Source of the DNA: Isoetes taiwanensis
Taxonomy: Eukaryota > Streptophyta > Lycopodiopsida > Isoetales > Isoetaceae
NCBI GenBank assembly: GCA_021234155.1
Contig: JAJEKV010000011.1
Coordinates: 3,533,069 to 3,597,068 of the forward strand
Reading direction: 5' to 3'
DNA: 64,000 nucleotides
Below the pieces are notes generated by a model that was not told where the DNA came from, did not search any database, and saw only the letters and a program-made list of their open reading frames with translations. The translations under genes were made by a program, and so were the position numbers. Below, piece after piece: positions 22,431 to 32,938 of the stretch (position 1 is the first letter of the stretch; every line of letters begins with the position of its first letter).

Positions 22431-25026
22431 ATCTAAAAGATGCCATCATAATTCTTTCATGCAGAACAAATGCATTATCTGATTGAGTGGTGTATGCCTC
22501 TAATAATCATGTTTGCCTCTAATAATCTTGTACAGTCTGATGCAAGTGCGATACAAGGTTATTGCAAGGTTATGTACAAGTGCGATCATGGAAATGCAAG
22601 GTTAGATACATAGTCATAAACGTCTACATATATGCTGCATACTATTATTGGCAATTGGCCTAGATGTCTATGCCTTTTCAGGTAGAAGCATCTATGCTTC
22701 TTGAAGGCATATGTTTGAAGGTGTTAGTGTGTTATCTACGTCAACTTAGCCCAATGGTTGCTCTAGTATCTTAGATTCTCGAGGTATTTGAACAACTTCC
22801 AGGGAGGACACATTGATCCATATATATTGTTTTAGGCGCTTTTTATTATGATTGTTTTGGGGTTTTGGGAGGGGGGAGGGGTATATTGGAGGTTAACCTG
22901 CCCAAACGGCAAACAACAACAAAGACAATAAGGGGTTGATTGAAATGTGCCGCTGGAGTGGAGTCATATGATCAACAAAAGTGGTTAAAAGAACATTACA
23001 TAAACTTGCTTGATTAAAAGTTCACGGAATCGCTATGGGATATCATCTAAAGCTTAAAGAAAGGGAATGCAAAATCAAAACATGTGAAGCAAAAACATTA
23101 CAATTCATAGCAAAGTAACATTTTTTACACCCTTTCGAACACAATGATTTGTCGTGCATGGCCCATGGCTAAGAAAACGACACTCTATGTTCATTGCATT
23201 TACGCGGCTCTAAAAAAAAAATGGGACCCAACACGAAATGACGAAATAGAAACCATGAAAACACACTCTCGAGCCACCAGAGTGCAACCTCTCAGGCGCA
23301 ACACCTTGTTTGATAAATTTGAATTGGAAAAGTGTCTATTGATAAGCTTGTATTGAAACTTGAATAATTTGAATATTGTGTGCTAATTTTGCCATCTCAA
23401 GGGCCTAGATCTTTATCTCCGTCTTTCTATCTCATTAGTAACACTTTTTGGCGATTCTACTCTCCTTAGACGTCGGGCTTTTTTTTACGGTTCTCCTCAT
23501 CTTAGGTTTAAGTGCTTTTTCTGCTCAAATCCTCTTCTTCTCCCCTTTCTGCTGATTCTTCGCTTTTCTCTGGTCTCCTTCCCTGCTTCTCTTCAAAGGT
23601 CAAACTTTGATCAAGCTTTGGTCTCTGAGGTCTTTCAAACATACCCTTTGTTTCAAAATTTATTCTCTGAGTTTTTTCCCCGATCTGCCTTTTCTTGTCG
23701 AATTCATCCCTGCCCTCTTCCACCATAACCAAACCACAAAAAAGCTCTGTTTTTCGCTGTCCTTTTATGTGCTCTGTGGTGGAACATAGTTTCGAGTTTC
23801 AATTGGCAGGGCCAAGAGACACTCTGTTTGGTTTAGTCTTGGATTTGCTCCAAATATTTTTAGGAAGGTGTGTTGGTGCCAAGAACATCGCTTGGAGCTG
23901 TGAAAATGAATCATACCTGTCTACACTTGCCCAATAGAGCCTTGAAACTTGAATTTTTGTGCTTATAAGGTTTAAGGCATGTTCCCTTCATGCAGTAATA
24001 AAGCATTTATATGTAAAGTGGAAAGAGTGGAACATGCAAAGATAGATAGACAAACAGAGAGATGGATGGATGGATGGACTGACCTTCAAAGAGAGATGCA
24101 AGTAGGGATGTGATGTAAGTCATGCAACATGCCACTGGCCATGGTGTGCATGTCTTAATTGGAGGGGATAAAAAAGCCAATACAAGAGAAAACAAAGAGG
24201 GACTTTTAATTTCCAAACCCAACTATACATCTTCAACATTGAAAATATCATTAGCTAATTAATTTTTAGTATCAATCGTGGAAAGATCCAAGTCATAACC
24301 TTCAATTAATGCAACAAAATAAGTGCATCTTGTAATGATAAAACTAGAACCTAATTTGCAATGCAAATTAAAATTCATGCAATTTTAGAAGTTGCAACTC
24401 AAATAAATAAGCACGTTTACTACACTTTCCATTAATGCTTAAAAATAACATGTGAAGACAATACTAAAGTCCACAACAAGAAATATGAAGTAATATTGAA
24501 GAAAATACATCACAAAGAGCACTCCATGAATAGAAAAGAGCTGAAATCATATAAGGAACTTGAAGACAAGTGGCATAAGTTAAGGGGAAAACTTGGCCCA
24601 ACAGTTGAGGGGTGAACAAGTTACTGCAATAGCATGAAACATTGTGTATTTTTCTTGACAACATGTAACATGGAACTATTGTAATAGAGTGTATTGATAC
24701 GTGTACGAGGGTCCATCATCTAGTAGATAAGCTAGAGGAGGGATATAATATGGAAAATGTATATGCATTCAATTGATGAAGAAGTGCAACATGCCATGGT
24801 GTGCACGCAATATTTAATCAAGATAGGGACGTTCATGTGCCAGGAATCTCAAGAAAAGGTGATGTATTCAGTTATGTCAATACGGTCAGGAGCCCTGCCT
24901 CATGGAAATTGGCCCAGGAAAATGCAATGACTTGGGCGCATCTTGCGGAGCATGTGGTGGGGTCAAGTAGAGCCAAAATCTATCCCATGGAATCTAGCCC
25001 TAAAATTAGCAGACTCTGACTCGGAT
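22431..25026. other. Intergenic stretch, no recognised gene
   Basis: Mostly AT-rich. It holds a GATA/GGAT microsatellite near 24040-24078 and a pyrimidine-rich stretch at 23400-23760 that looks like an untranslated leader but leads to no recognised protein. Confidence 0.4.
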
Positions 25027-25080
25027 GGAGAAATACCTAGCAGTCTTGGCCAACTTTATATGCTGCAGACACTAATACAA
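25027..25080 (+). pseudogene. LRR fragment left of element 2
   Basis: Reads GEIPSSLGQLYMLQTLIQ, a leucine-rich repeat of the plant extracellular type. A C-terminal LRR-protein fragment in the same orientation lies just right of element 2 (39073-39205). Both may be parts of one gene interrupted by the element. Confidence 0.5.
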
Positions 25081-25224
25081 TGAATTATAGGAAAATACTT
25101 GGAGTTGGAGTTGGAGGTTTCAATACCCAGGCCTTTTGATTCCATGCCATGAGTCCTCAGGCCTCTTGATTCCATGTATGTACGCAAGCCCTCATTAGGG
25201 CGGATTTGGGGTCTGAAAATGGCC

Positions 25225-25878
25225 CTTATCTTGGGCTAAAGATTTCCACGTCAGATTCGCCAGGACCAATCAGGTTTGCGCCTTTTTTACGAAAGTCAGT
25301 ATTACTTGGCAGGTAGAAGGATGAGCAGGCTTACTTGGCATCCACATGGCGTATTTTCATAGGGGATGCCTGCGCTTTTATTGCAACCATTCTAATGGCC
25401 CGTATTTTTTGGGAGTAAACCCGCGCCCAAAATAATGGTGACTTTGACCCTCTTGTCGGCGTCACCAACTCCCTTGTCAAATTTTGGCGCCAAACTTACA
25501 TCTTTGTCACTCCCGAAGCCTCTCGTGCATCCTCTCTCGCCTTCCTCCTCATCGCAATCCATGTCTCCTGTAATTTACGTGTTCTTGCCCCATTTGAGAA
25601 CTCCCAAGGTCAAGAAGTGGGAGGTTTTGTCTCAATAGGTTACCGTGGGTGAGTATCTTTGCCATCAGCGAGGGGTGAGCATAGAGTTAAGCGACAAAGG
25701 CGATCGGGCGATGCGGACACATAGGTAGGATAAAAGAGTTCAAGTTGAATTCTAGCGGCGGAAAGTGGAAAGTATAACAATACGACATGCATATACCCCT
25801 TCGATATGGCCAAAGAGCTAATTTCCACCAAAAAGCGGCTTCCCAAAATTGCATAAAATGGTAACCACCTTAAAAGCG
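25225..25878. other. Element-2 left subterminal region
   Basis: No recognised protein. A plus-strand ATG frame at 25435-25638 encodes a Ser/Pro/Leu-rich 67-residue peptide of doubtful reality. Confidence 0.35.
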
Positions 25879-25951
25879 GATCACACGCCAAGCGAAGCTG
25901 GTACATGTCGCTACTTAAGCTGCGTAGAGATAGTTTCGGCGTCGTGTGATC
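25879..25951. repeat. Inverted motif pair 1
   Basis: GATCACACGCCAAGCG at 25879 and GGCGTCGTGTGATC at 25938. This is the leftmost of nine related pairs. Partial echoes of the right arm follow at 26023-26036. Confidence 0.8.
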
Positions 25952-26259
25952 TTCTTATCTTTTCATTTCTTTTCGTTGTGCGTGTTTACAAACAAATTTA
26001 TTGTGCGGGTTTATGTTTATCGGGGCGTCGTGGATGTCATTCCGGCCGAAAGTATTAGTAGTGTACTTGTCGTGTATCACATAGACATCGGAATTGTCCT
26101 TTTCAAGGTATGGATGCCGTGACCTTGGGGGTATAGGCATACGGTTTTACGGACATGATTATAGCGTAAAGGTCGAGGGAAACCGAGCTTGAGGCGGTTG
26201 AATTGCCCCTTTAAGTGAACTTTGTAAACCCACGGACTAATGAGAACAATGTAATTGCA

Positions 26260-26866
26260 ATGAAGAAATGCATGGCTGACGAGGTGCAAAGCGGGAATGT
26301 CGAAAGCGGAGGCGTGAGGATGAGTTTCAAAATCTTCACACCGTTTGAGGTATTTGCTAACATATTTCAAATGGCGAGGGGAAGTTCGAAAAGCTCGAAG
26401 ACATATCGTGCTTTTCTCCCCCTGGCCGATTTTGTGGATGGCTTATTTTTGGTTCCGACACGGGATGTTCGATTCCACGAATCATCCGGTCAACTAACCG
26501 AGGTCAGCGTAGTTAAGTCCTCCTTTAAGTTCGGATACTTTCTTCCAAAACAATATTTATCGTTAATTGTCAACTAGAGCGAAGGAAGCGAAAAAGAGAG
26601 GTCTGCACAACTTTTTGGGAGCCGTTTGAGGACCCTAATGAGACACTTTCCGTGCGGTGGATATTCGAGTATGGAGAGGGAGGAAGTCATTTTTATCGGC
26701 CACCATGGAAGCGAATGGCCATTATCGAGCTAAGAGTGCTAATGGAGCGAGAGGAGATTTGCGGCGACTTCCATTATTTTATTGATGGCATTAGGGTTGG
26801 TTCTGGGCAAGAGGGAAATGTAAAGTTTAGTGAGTTCGCGATCAACAAGAAATTGTCTATCGGCTA
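26260..26866 (+). pseudogene. Element-2 cargo gene 1, unknown protein
   Basis: The ATG at 26260 opens a frame (MKKCMADEVQSGNVESGG...) to a stop at 26575. In the next frame the sequence continues as a plausible single protein (WEPFEDPNETL, FEYGEGGSHFYRPPWKRMAI, GDFHYFIDGIRVG) to a stop at 26864. A total of about 200 residues is split by one frameshift near 26580. It has no recognised domain; the mixture of aromatic and charged residues suggests a folded globular protein. Confidence 0.45.
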
Positions 26867-27046
26867 AGCGCTTTGAATCTCGGTTTTTATTTGTGTTTTT
26901 GTCGATGTTTTTTAGGGTTCCGTATTTTGTCCGATATTTTTTAGGGTTCCGTACAATTATTTAAAAGCGTTACCATCATATTTTACTTTAACCGTTTTTT
27001 TACTATTTATCTCTTGCCGGTTGTCTATTTTTGTCGGTGTTCGTAG

Positions 27047-27054
27047 TATAAAAG
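27047..27054 (+). promoter_or_regulatory. TATA box of the H3-like gene
   Basis: TATAAAAG lies 28 bp before the ATG of the histone-like gene. A normal initiation site would fall at or just past this ATG, so the true start may be further in, or the leader may be extremely short. Confidence 0.5.
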
Positions 27055-27074
27055 CGCCATCCATTTGAGAAGCC

Positions 27075-27929
27075 ATGGCAAGAACTAAGCAAAGCGCAAG
27101 GATCCATCCAGGTGGTGTAAGGCCGGTGATTACATTAGTCGCCTTCTTCATCGACTCTCACGAAGTCTCGATAGAGATTCTCCTCCTCCCACCATGCCTA
27201 TGGAAGACCGGAAAAGAAATCCACATGACGGATGGCGGGAGAAGCAGCTCCGGAGTAAGTAGGGAGGTGCACTCCGGTTCGGAGACGAAGAGGATGAAAA
27301 TGTGAGAGACCGTGAGCGTAATATGGCCGGATTAATTATTGGGCAGCCGCCTCTTCTTGCTCTTCCTCCTCCCTGTTCTTACGTGGAGGTGCGGGACCTT
27401 CAAATCAAAGGAGGAGGCCCAACGCCCGAAGGGGAAGGCTGACCGGGGAATGTGAGGAGGCGGCGGAAGAGTCGGCCGAGGAACAAACTTGAGATGCGGG
27501 GGAGGAGGCGGCCGGAAGAGTCGGCCGAGCAACAGGCTCAAATGCTTGGGGTGGGTGAGGTAGTGGCGGAAGCAGAAGACGGTCTGGCATTAAAAGCCGA
27601 GATTAAGAAGTATCAGAAGAACAGCGAGATGGTCATTCCGCGTCTCCCATTTGCCAGGCTCGTGAGAGAGATTCTGCAAGAGTGTGGTGCGATACATCAT
27701 ACCAGTTACAGAATTCAAGCAACTGCCTTAAATGCTCTTCAAATGGCTTCGGAAGCAGTTGGTGTCGGTCTGTTCGAGGACTCGCAGCTTGCGGCAATAC
27801 ATGCCAAGCGGGTGGTGTCATGCCAAGGACATGCGCCTCGTCTTACGCATAAGGGATCCCGAGTACTATGGTCAAAATTTTATGGCTGAATACAACAAGA
27901 AGAAAGACCCCCCAGAAAAAAGGCCGTGA
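27075..27929 (+). pseudogene. Divergent histone H3, CENH3-like, carried by element 2
   Basis: The ATG at 27075 opens MARTKQSAR, nearly the H3 tail start. GTAAGG after the Pro-Gly-Gly codons could be an intron donor. After a low-complexity acidic/basic tail over several frames, 27602-27817 encodes the histone fold: [43 protein letters not shown] and AAIHAKRVV. All H3 landmarks are there. The segment between the RE of LVREI and the LQ of helix 2 is about four residues longer than in canonical H3, as in centromeric H3. Near 27818 the frame shifts, and [16 protein letters not shown] (H3: KDIQLARRIRG) follows. It is probably a captured host variant, now damaged. Confidence 0.85.
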
Positions 27930-28066
27930 AGTGCCTTTGTGTTTTTTTCATATGTATAATATTTCTTAATGTAATGGCTTTATAAGCTTAATCTCTTAGT
28001 CCATTTCTTTCTTAGAAGCCTATCTTCGCACTTTTTTATTTTTTTTTTTTTTAATGTTATCGTGAG

Positions 28067-28130
28067 GATCACACGACGCGACAAGCATTGTGCTTTTTGT
28101 TGCACATAGTAGTCTTGGCGTCGTGTGATC
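28067..28130. repeat. Inverted motif pair 2
   Basis: GATCACACGACGCG (28067-28080) and GGCGTCGTGTGATC (28117-28130), close to a perfect 13-bp stem with a 36-nt loop. It lies between the H3-like gene and cargo gene 3. Confidence 0.9.
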
Positions 28131-28133
28131 CAA

Positions 28134-28157
28134 CCCTAACCCTAACCCTAACCCTAA
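28134..28157. repeat. (CCCTAA)4 interstitial telomere-like repeat
   Basis: Four exact hexamers directly abut inverted pair 2. This is the TTAGGG type, not the TTTAGGG type usual in plants. At 24 bp it may be chance or a repair scar. Confidence 0.8.
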
Positions 28158-28285
28158 AATGTGCGGACAAATCTCCCCAACAGCGGCTGTGTCCCCTTTC
28201 ATAATCGACAACGGCTACTTGAGTTCAAAAGTGACAGCGCCTTACCGCTCCTAAACATCTTCTTGTTTTCGTCGTTTGCTTCGCC

Positions 28286-29504
28286 ATGGATTGTTATGTG
28301 AAGTTCCTGGAATGGTATGCATCCGCCCCTCATGACAACGAGGAAGTTCGCCGATTCGCGATTTATCCGTTCTATTGCAAGGAGTTGGACATCATGGCAA
28401 ACGATGGCGAGCTTGGATGCTATCGAGGTTGCCTTAGCTTTCACCCGGACGCTTGGTCTCGGCCAAGACGTCCTTTGCGGATGTCCACGGCTCGTGGATT
28501 CCAAAACCAGCTCTAGAGGAGGCGGCTTCCCATTTGCAAGCAGGGGAAGATGTTTTTCAAGAATGTTGCGCCAGCGGGCTCCTCTGGCTGCGTCCTTGTG
28601 CTTAAGAAGGTATCTTATTTCTCTTTGCCGTTTGCATTTGCTAGTTATTGCATTACGCTTTCGGCCAAACCGAAGATACTTGGAAACAATGAAATCTTTA
28701 AGCCAAGGGGTCAGTTATGTGATGATGATCTTGACTATAGCGTAGAAATGGAGATAGATCTACAAGAAGAAGAGCAAGAATGTAGGAGTTTTAGCTTCGG
28801 CCTTGGCCTTGGGGTGAACCAGAGGAGGGAGATGATTAAGGAAGAGGATGAGGATGGGGATGAGGATGAAAAGAAGTTATGCGACATAACGCCAATTTTA
28901 GTGGAAGGCAAAGAATACTTATTGCTAAGTGATATCTTGAGGAACCCGTCTTTGTTACGAATGTGTGCTAGGGAAGGCGAGCTTATCGATTACCTTGGCG
29001 AATGGGTAAACTTAGGCCCTAGATTTTGAAGAGGATTTGGACAAAGAGATGTTTGAAGTGTCTAATTATACGGCAATGCTATAAAGCTTAAAGAAGCCTA
29101 TGAGAGGCTGGAGTCTCGATTTGCTCAAGATGAGGTGAATCTACCAGCGGAAGAAGAATTCCAGCGTCTCAGGTGCAAAGTACATAGCGGGATCTGAGGT
29201 TTGGCGAGGCCCTTGATCAATCATGGCTGACATAAGCACAGTAGATGAGGATAAATGTGAAGAAGATAATCTTGAGGGTTCTTATTTGTGGGAAGTAGAT
29301 GATTTTTCTTGCCGACATGCACGCGGGGGCGGGGAAAGATTGAAGGACTCTACATTATTACGATATATCTCAAGATTCGTTAATGGGGAGATAATCGTCT
29401 TATTGAGAACTTTCGATCCAAAAGGTGCGAGTTTGTCTATTACATCCGTGCATTATGCATGTTGGGAACCATTCCCAATTGGCATCAAACCTTTGAAAGG
29501 GTGA
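28286..29504 (+). pseudogene. Element-2 cargo gene 3, acidic unknown protein
   Basis: The ATG at 28286 starts MDCYVKFLEWYASAPHDNEE. Later frames include a strongly acidic segment (MIKEEDEDGDEDEKK, near 28835) followed by VEGKEYLLLSDILRNPSLLR, to a stop at 29027. A further frame at 29223-29504 (MADISTVDEDKCEEDNLEG...) may be its last exon or a separate small gene. A GTATCTTATTT donor-like site lies at about 28610. No domain is recognised. The acidic stretch recalls histone chaperones, but that is speculation. Confidence 0.4.
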
Positions 29505-29805
29505 TAGCAATTCGGTAGGGATGTTGTGTTACAATATTTTGACGACCAAAGCCGGTCTCTTGGTGAGCAATATGTTAAATTTTTTAGTCTGGCGGCTTGA
29601 CTCACCCAAGGTTGGAAGTGGGGTCGATAACATGGAAGTCATTGCCTTGTTGGATCGGTCTTGTGGGGGATTGAAAGAGCATGAAATTGGCGACGAAGCT
29701 TGAGAAATTGGAAGTTATATGTTTTCCAACTTGTATCGGTAAAATTATTTATGTCTGCATTGTCCTTAGGAAATTCCTAATAAAAAATTATTTTATTTGT
29801 ATTTA
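29505..29805. other. Element-2 spacer after cargo gene 3
   Basis: AT-rich. A short plus-strand frame (29521-29703) has no recognised domain. It ends in a polyadenylation-like AATAAAAAATTATTTT near 29778. Confidence 0.35.
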
Positions 29806-29870
29806 TTCACATCGCCTTGAAATACATCGGTCGATTTTTCTGTCATATCTAGGTTTTCGCGTCGTGTGAT
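29806..29870. repeat. Inverted motif pair 3
   Basis: TTCACATCGCC at 29806 and TCGCGTCGTGTGAT at 29857, about 100 bp upstream of the TATA box of cargo gene 4. Confidence 0.7.
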
Positions 29871-29966
29871 ATCTATCTCGAAGAAATGAAATATTATTGG
29901 AAAAAGACAATTAATTTATTTATTCCTCACCACGGCGAGCGAGAAGCAACTAAATGCGACTCATGT

Positions 29967-29975
29967 TATAAATAG
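29967..29975 (+). promoter_or_regulatory. TATA box of cargo gene 4
   Basis: TATAAATAG, followed by AAGACC and a C/T-rich leader to the ATG at 30062. The identical TATAAATAGAAGACC precedes cargo gene 5. Confidence 0.75.
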
Positions 29976-30061
29976 AAGACCGATGTCCCGCTGACCTCCG
30001 ATCGCCTTCAGCCTTACGCTCATCTTCTACTTCCGGCTTCCGCCTTCCACCTTACGCACCG

Positions 30062-30433
30062 ATGGCATCATCATCTTCCTCTAGCAAGCGACCACGCCAA
30101 GATAGCACTCCCCAGCCCCAGGCTGCCGTGGACATCACCCTTGCGGTGGTGATGAAGAGATTCAAGGAGATCCATGATGAAAACAACCGTCACCGTCGCC
30201 GAGAACAATGAGGCGTCGGCGGATTAACCTTCCGCGAGGGAGGCTGCCGACGGCGAGGCGTTGAGCTCGTGGAAACATTCGCCATGTACCAAGAGGCGGC
30301 GAGCAGCGGGGCGGCGGCGGTTGAAACTGCTCACATGATTCCGCGAGGCCTTAGAAGATATGGAGAAGAAGCTCCGGCTGCGGAGGATGAGAACGACCTT
30401 ACGGCTTCGGTGCGGGACATGAAAATCAGCTAG
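30062..30433 (+). pseudogene. Element-2 cargo gene 4, small coiled-coil protein family
   Basis: MASSSSSSKRPRQDS, then DITLAVVMKRFKEIHDENN and a basic HRRRE run, then a stop after 51 codons. In shifted frames the rest matches cargo gene 5, including EDMEKKLR near 30358 and the final 'gatcatgaagatcc'. The architecture is a Ser-rich head, a basic segment and a C-terminal heptad coiled coil, reminiscent of a bZIP or a small structural protein. The function is unknown. It is damaged by at least one frameshift. Confidence 0.55.
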
Positions 30434-30552
30434 AGGATCATGAAGATCCCTAGCCGTTGTATCTATCTATTTTTGCTTCAAAGAAAAGTTTTCTCTATTT
30501 TTTGCTTCTATCTATCCCGTTGTTCCAATGTACGTTACTGTTTTATTAAAAT

Positions 30553-30621
30553 ATCACCACGGCCTTGAAATGCCTTGCTTGCAATTAGGTAGCAATCAAT
30601 GGATTTCGGCGTCGTGTGATC
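30553..30621. repeat. Inverted motif pair 4
   Basis: ATCACCACGGCC (30553-30564) and GGCGTCGTGTGATC (30608-30621). The spacer is nearly identical to that of pair 6. Confidence 0.8.
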
Positions 30622-30725
30622 TCCATGCCATTCTATTTTGCTTCAATGAGAAGTTCTATCTTTAGTTATGTATCGGTAAAATTACTTATGTATAGATTGT
30701 ATCACCGAAATTATCAATAAAAATT

Positions 30726-30846
30726 ATCACACGAGCTTTCTCTTGAAGAAAAGGCGTTAGAAAATAATGGTCCTTTTTCCTCACCTGCTAGCGAAGTAGC
30801 GATTCGATTTTTTCTGATCCCACGGCATCGCCGGCGTCGTGTGACT
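30726..30846. repeat. Inverted motif pair 5 (wide spacing)
   Basis: ATCACACGAGC at 30726 and GGCGTCGTGTGACT at 30833, just upstream of the TATA box of cargo gene 5. Its spacing (107 bp start to start) is about twice that of the others. Confidence 0.6.
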
Positions 30847-30867
30847 CAAGCTACTCTGAAATCCTGT

Positions 30868-30876
30868 TATAAATAG
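30868..30876 (+). promoter_or_regulatory. TATA box of cargo gene 5
   Basis: TATAAATAG, then a leader of about 220 nt made of CCTTCCGCCTT/CTCATCTTCTC repeats up to the ATG at 31101. Confidence 0.75.
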
Positions 30877-31100
30877 AAGACCTTCTATCTTGCCGACCTC
30901 GATCCTCTTCCGCCTTCCGTATACGCTCATCTTCTCGCCTTAGCCTTCGCCTTAGCCTTCTCCTCGATCCTCTTAGCCTTCCTTACGCTCATCTTCTCCC
31001 CTTCGCCTTCGCCTTCGCCTTCTCCTCCGATCCTCTTCCGCCCGCCTTACGCTCATCTTCTCCCCTTCCGCCTTCCTTCCGCCTTCCGCCTTCTCCTCCG

Positions 31101-31453
31101 ATGGCATCTTCATCCTCCTCCGATAGCGGACGGCGCCCGGAGCTGCCAGCGGACATCACCCTTCTTTGTGGTGATGAAGAGATTCAAGGAGGGGTTCCAC
31201 GACAAAAACCGTCGTCGTCGCCGAAGATGGAGGCGGTGGACAGGATAGAATTCCGCGAGGGGCTTTTTTGCATGGCGAGACCTTGAGCTTCAGCGGCAAC
31301 ATTAACCAGTGCCGAGAGGCCAATAGCCCGTAGGGTCGGCGATTTTAAGCGCACACAATATTTTGGCTAGAAGATATGGAGAAGAAGCTTCGAGCTGCGG
31401 AGGATGAGAACGCAGCTTTACGGCTTCAGCTACAGGATCATGAAGATCCGTAG
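31101..31453 (+). pseudogene. Element-2 cargo gene 5, paralogue of gene 4
   Basis: MASSSSSDSGRRPELP, then DITLL; the frame shifts, and the DNA then matches gene 4 through GTGATGAAGAGATTCAAGGA. The C-terminus, in a third frame, is EDMEKKLRAAEDENAALRLQ then LQDHEDP and a stop at 31453. This is a leucine-zipper-like heptad. Duplication of gene plus flanking motif pairs (29.86-30.62 and 30.83-31.61 kb) produced the two units. Confidence 0.55.
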
Positions 31454-31537
31454 CCATTGTATATATATTTTTTGTTTCAAAGAAAAATTTGCTCTGTTTC
31501 TTGCTTCTATCTGTTCTCTTGTTTTGTTTTATTAAAA

Positions 31538-31607
31538 GATCACCACGGCCTTGAAATGCCATTCTTGCAATTAGGTAGCAATCAATGGATTTGGCGTCGT
31601 CATGATC
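31538..31607. repeat. Inverted motif pair 6
   Basis: GATCACCACGGCC (31538-31550) and GGCGTCGTCATGATC (31593-31607), located after cargo gene 5. The spacer CTTGAAATGCC...CAATTAGGTAGCAATCAATGG is shared with pair 4. Confidence 0.75.
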
Positions 31608-31974
31608 TCCACAGCGATACACCTCGTTGTATGTATAAATTCATAATTTATTAATGGAAAGTATATGTAACACAAATATCTAGCTAGATTATGTGATAAC
31701 TTGCAGGTAAATGCGAATTTGCATGTGGATGACAACGTCTATTCACATACGTGGCTTGTGGATGACAACGTCATGCCAAGGACGTGGCATGCGCTGCCAC
31801 AATAACACTGTCTTTTGTACGGCCTGCATACAGTACGGCTAGGATATGACGGATCCCATGATGCGAACATAGGCTACCGTTGCCTAATTGCATGCTATAA
31901 TTTAAGCCTCGTGGGATTATTACACAACTTTATCCATTTTCGCGAACCGTAGATTCCAGCGTATCTCTAGTTTC
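31608..31974. other. Element-2 spacer before cargo gene 6
   Basis: Non-coding. It contains a short duplication of GTGGATGACAACGTC (31724 and 31750). Confidence 0.4.
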
Positions 31975-31985
31975 TATATAAAAAG
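31975..31985 (+). promoter_or_regulatory. TATA box of cargo gene 6
   Basis: TATATAAAAAG followed by a C/T-rich leader of about 90 nt to the ATG at 32074. Confidence 0.6.
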
Positions 31986-32073
31986 CGTGGAGGCCTTTGT
32001 CTTCTCCTATCCGCCATCTCTGTTTCTACCACATCCGCCCTCGGCCATCTCTCATGTTCTCCCATCACTTTCA

Positions 32074-32492
32074 ATGGCCTCGGCTCAGTTCCATCCCTGC
32101 CGAGATCTTGTCTCAAGTTTTGGTCAAGGAAATTGAGAACATTGCGTCTTTGCAGAGGAGGAAGCGGATCCGCCTTCTAAAAGAAAAAGAATGATGAAGG
32201 CGTCGCCAAGCTGGTTGCTGGCGGAGGAAAAGGCAGCCTTCTGCTGGGAGGTGATTTTAGTGCTTGACAATCGGTGGGCTGCCTTAGACCCCGAATTGCG
32301 CGCCCGCGAGATATAACCTCAAGAGAGGCTTTAGGGCAATCGTCAGGCGGGAGAGGCTGCGAGCCCAACTTCGATGAGCGGGAAGATAAGGTTGCGGAAT
32401 ATGAGAACGTGGTTGCGGGGCAGGCAATCATGTTGGAGGAGCAGAAAAAAATTATCACTGCCCTCCAGGAAGAGCTTGCCCGGCGATCATAG
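32074..32492 (+). pseudogene. Element-2 cargo gene 6, same small-protein layout
   Basis: The ATG at 32074 reads MASAQFHPCRDL. A frameshift leads to ILSQVLVKEIENIASLQRRK and a basic run (32110-32190). The last frame, from about 32368, is NFDEREDKVAEYENVVAGQA and IMLEEQKKIITALQEELARR, a clear coiled coil ending at 32492. Head, basic segment and terminal coiled coil are in the same order as in genes 4 and 5, although the sequence is diverged. Confidence 0.5.
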
Positions 32493-32644
32493 GCATCGGG
32501 CTCCTCCTAGAGGGGCCCGTTTTTTTTTTTTATGTTTGTAATTGGTTTTATTTCTCAATGGGAAAAGTTTTTGACAAATGTGCCGAATATTACGTTTCCT
32601 ATTTTTAATTTTCAATATCCGTGGTAGAGAGAATGACAAGGCAG

Positions 32645-32708
32645 GATCACCTGAGCGAAACCCTTCATAGGGTTTTAAAGCTCGTGTGCAGATTTCGCGT
32701 GGTGTGAT
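32645..32708. repeat. Inverted motif pair 7
   Basis: GATCACCTGAGCG and CGCGTGGTGTGAT, 51 bp start to start, between cargo genes 6 and 7. Confidence 0.7.
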
Positions 32709-32845
32709 ATACAGTGTAGTTAGAATAGTTATTAATGTGTTCCAGCGGACAGTACCATTAATGTGTTCTAGCGGACAACCGACAGAATCCGCTCGACACG
32801 TGCGACAGCAGCCGAGTGTGTTTAATATGTTGAAGCGCTAATATG

Positions 32846-32854
32846 TATAAATTG
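32846..32854 (+). promoter_or_regulatory. TATA box of cargo gene 7
   Basis: TATAAATTG, 93 bp before the ATG at 32939. Confidence 0.5.
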
Positions 32855-32938
32855 AGGTCCTTGCATTGTGCTCCTTCCGCCGGTTAGAGTCTTTGCTCCT
32901 CACTTCTATAATCTTAACGTCCCTCCCATTTGTCATCT

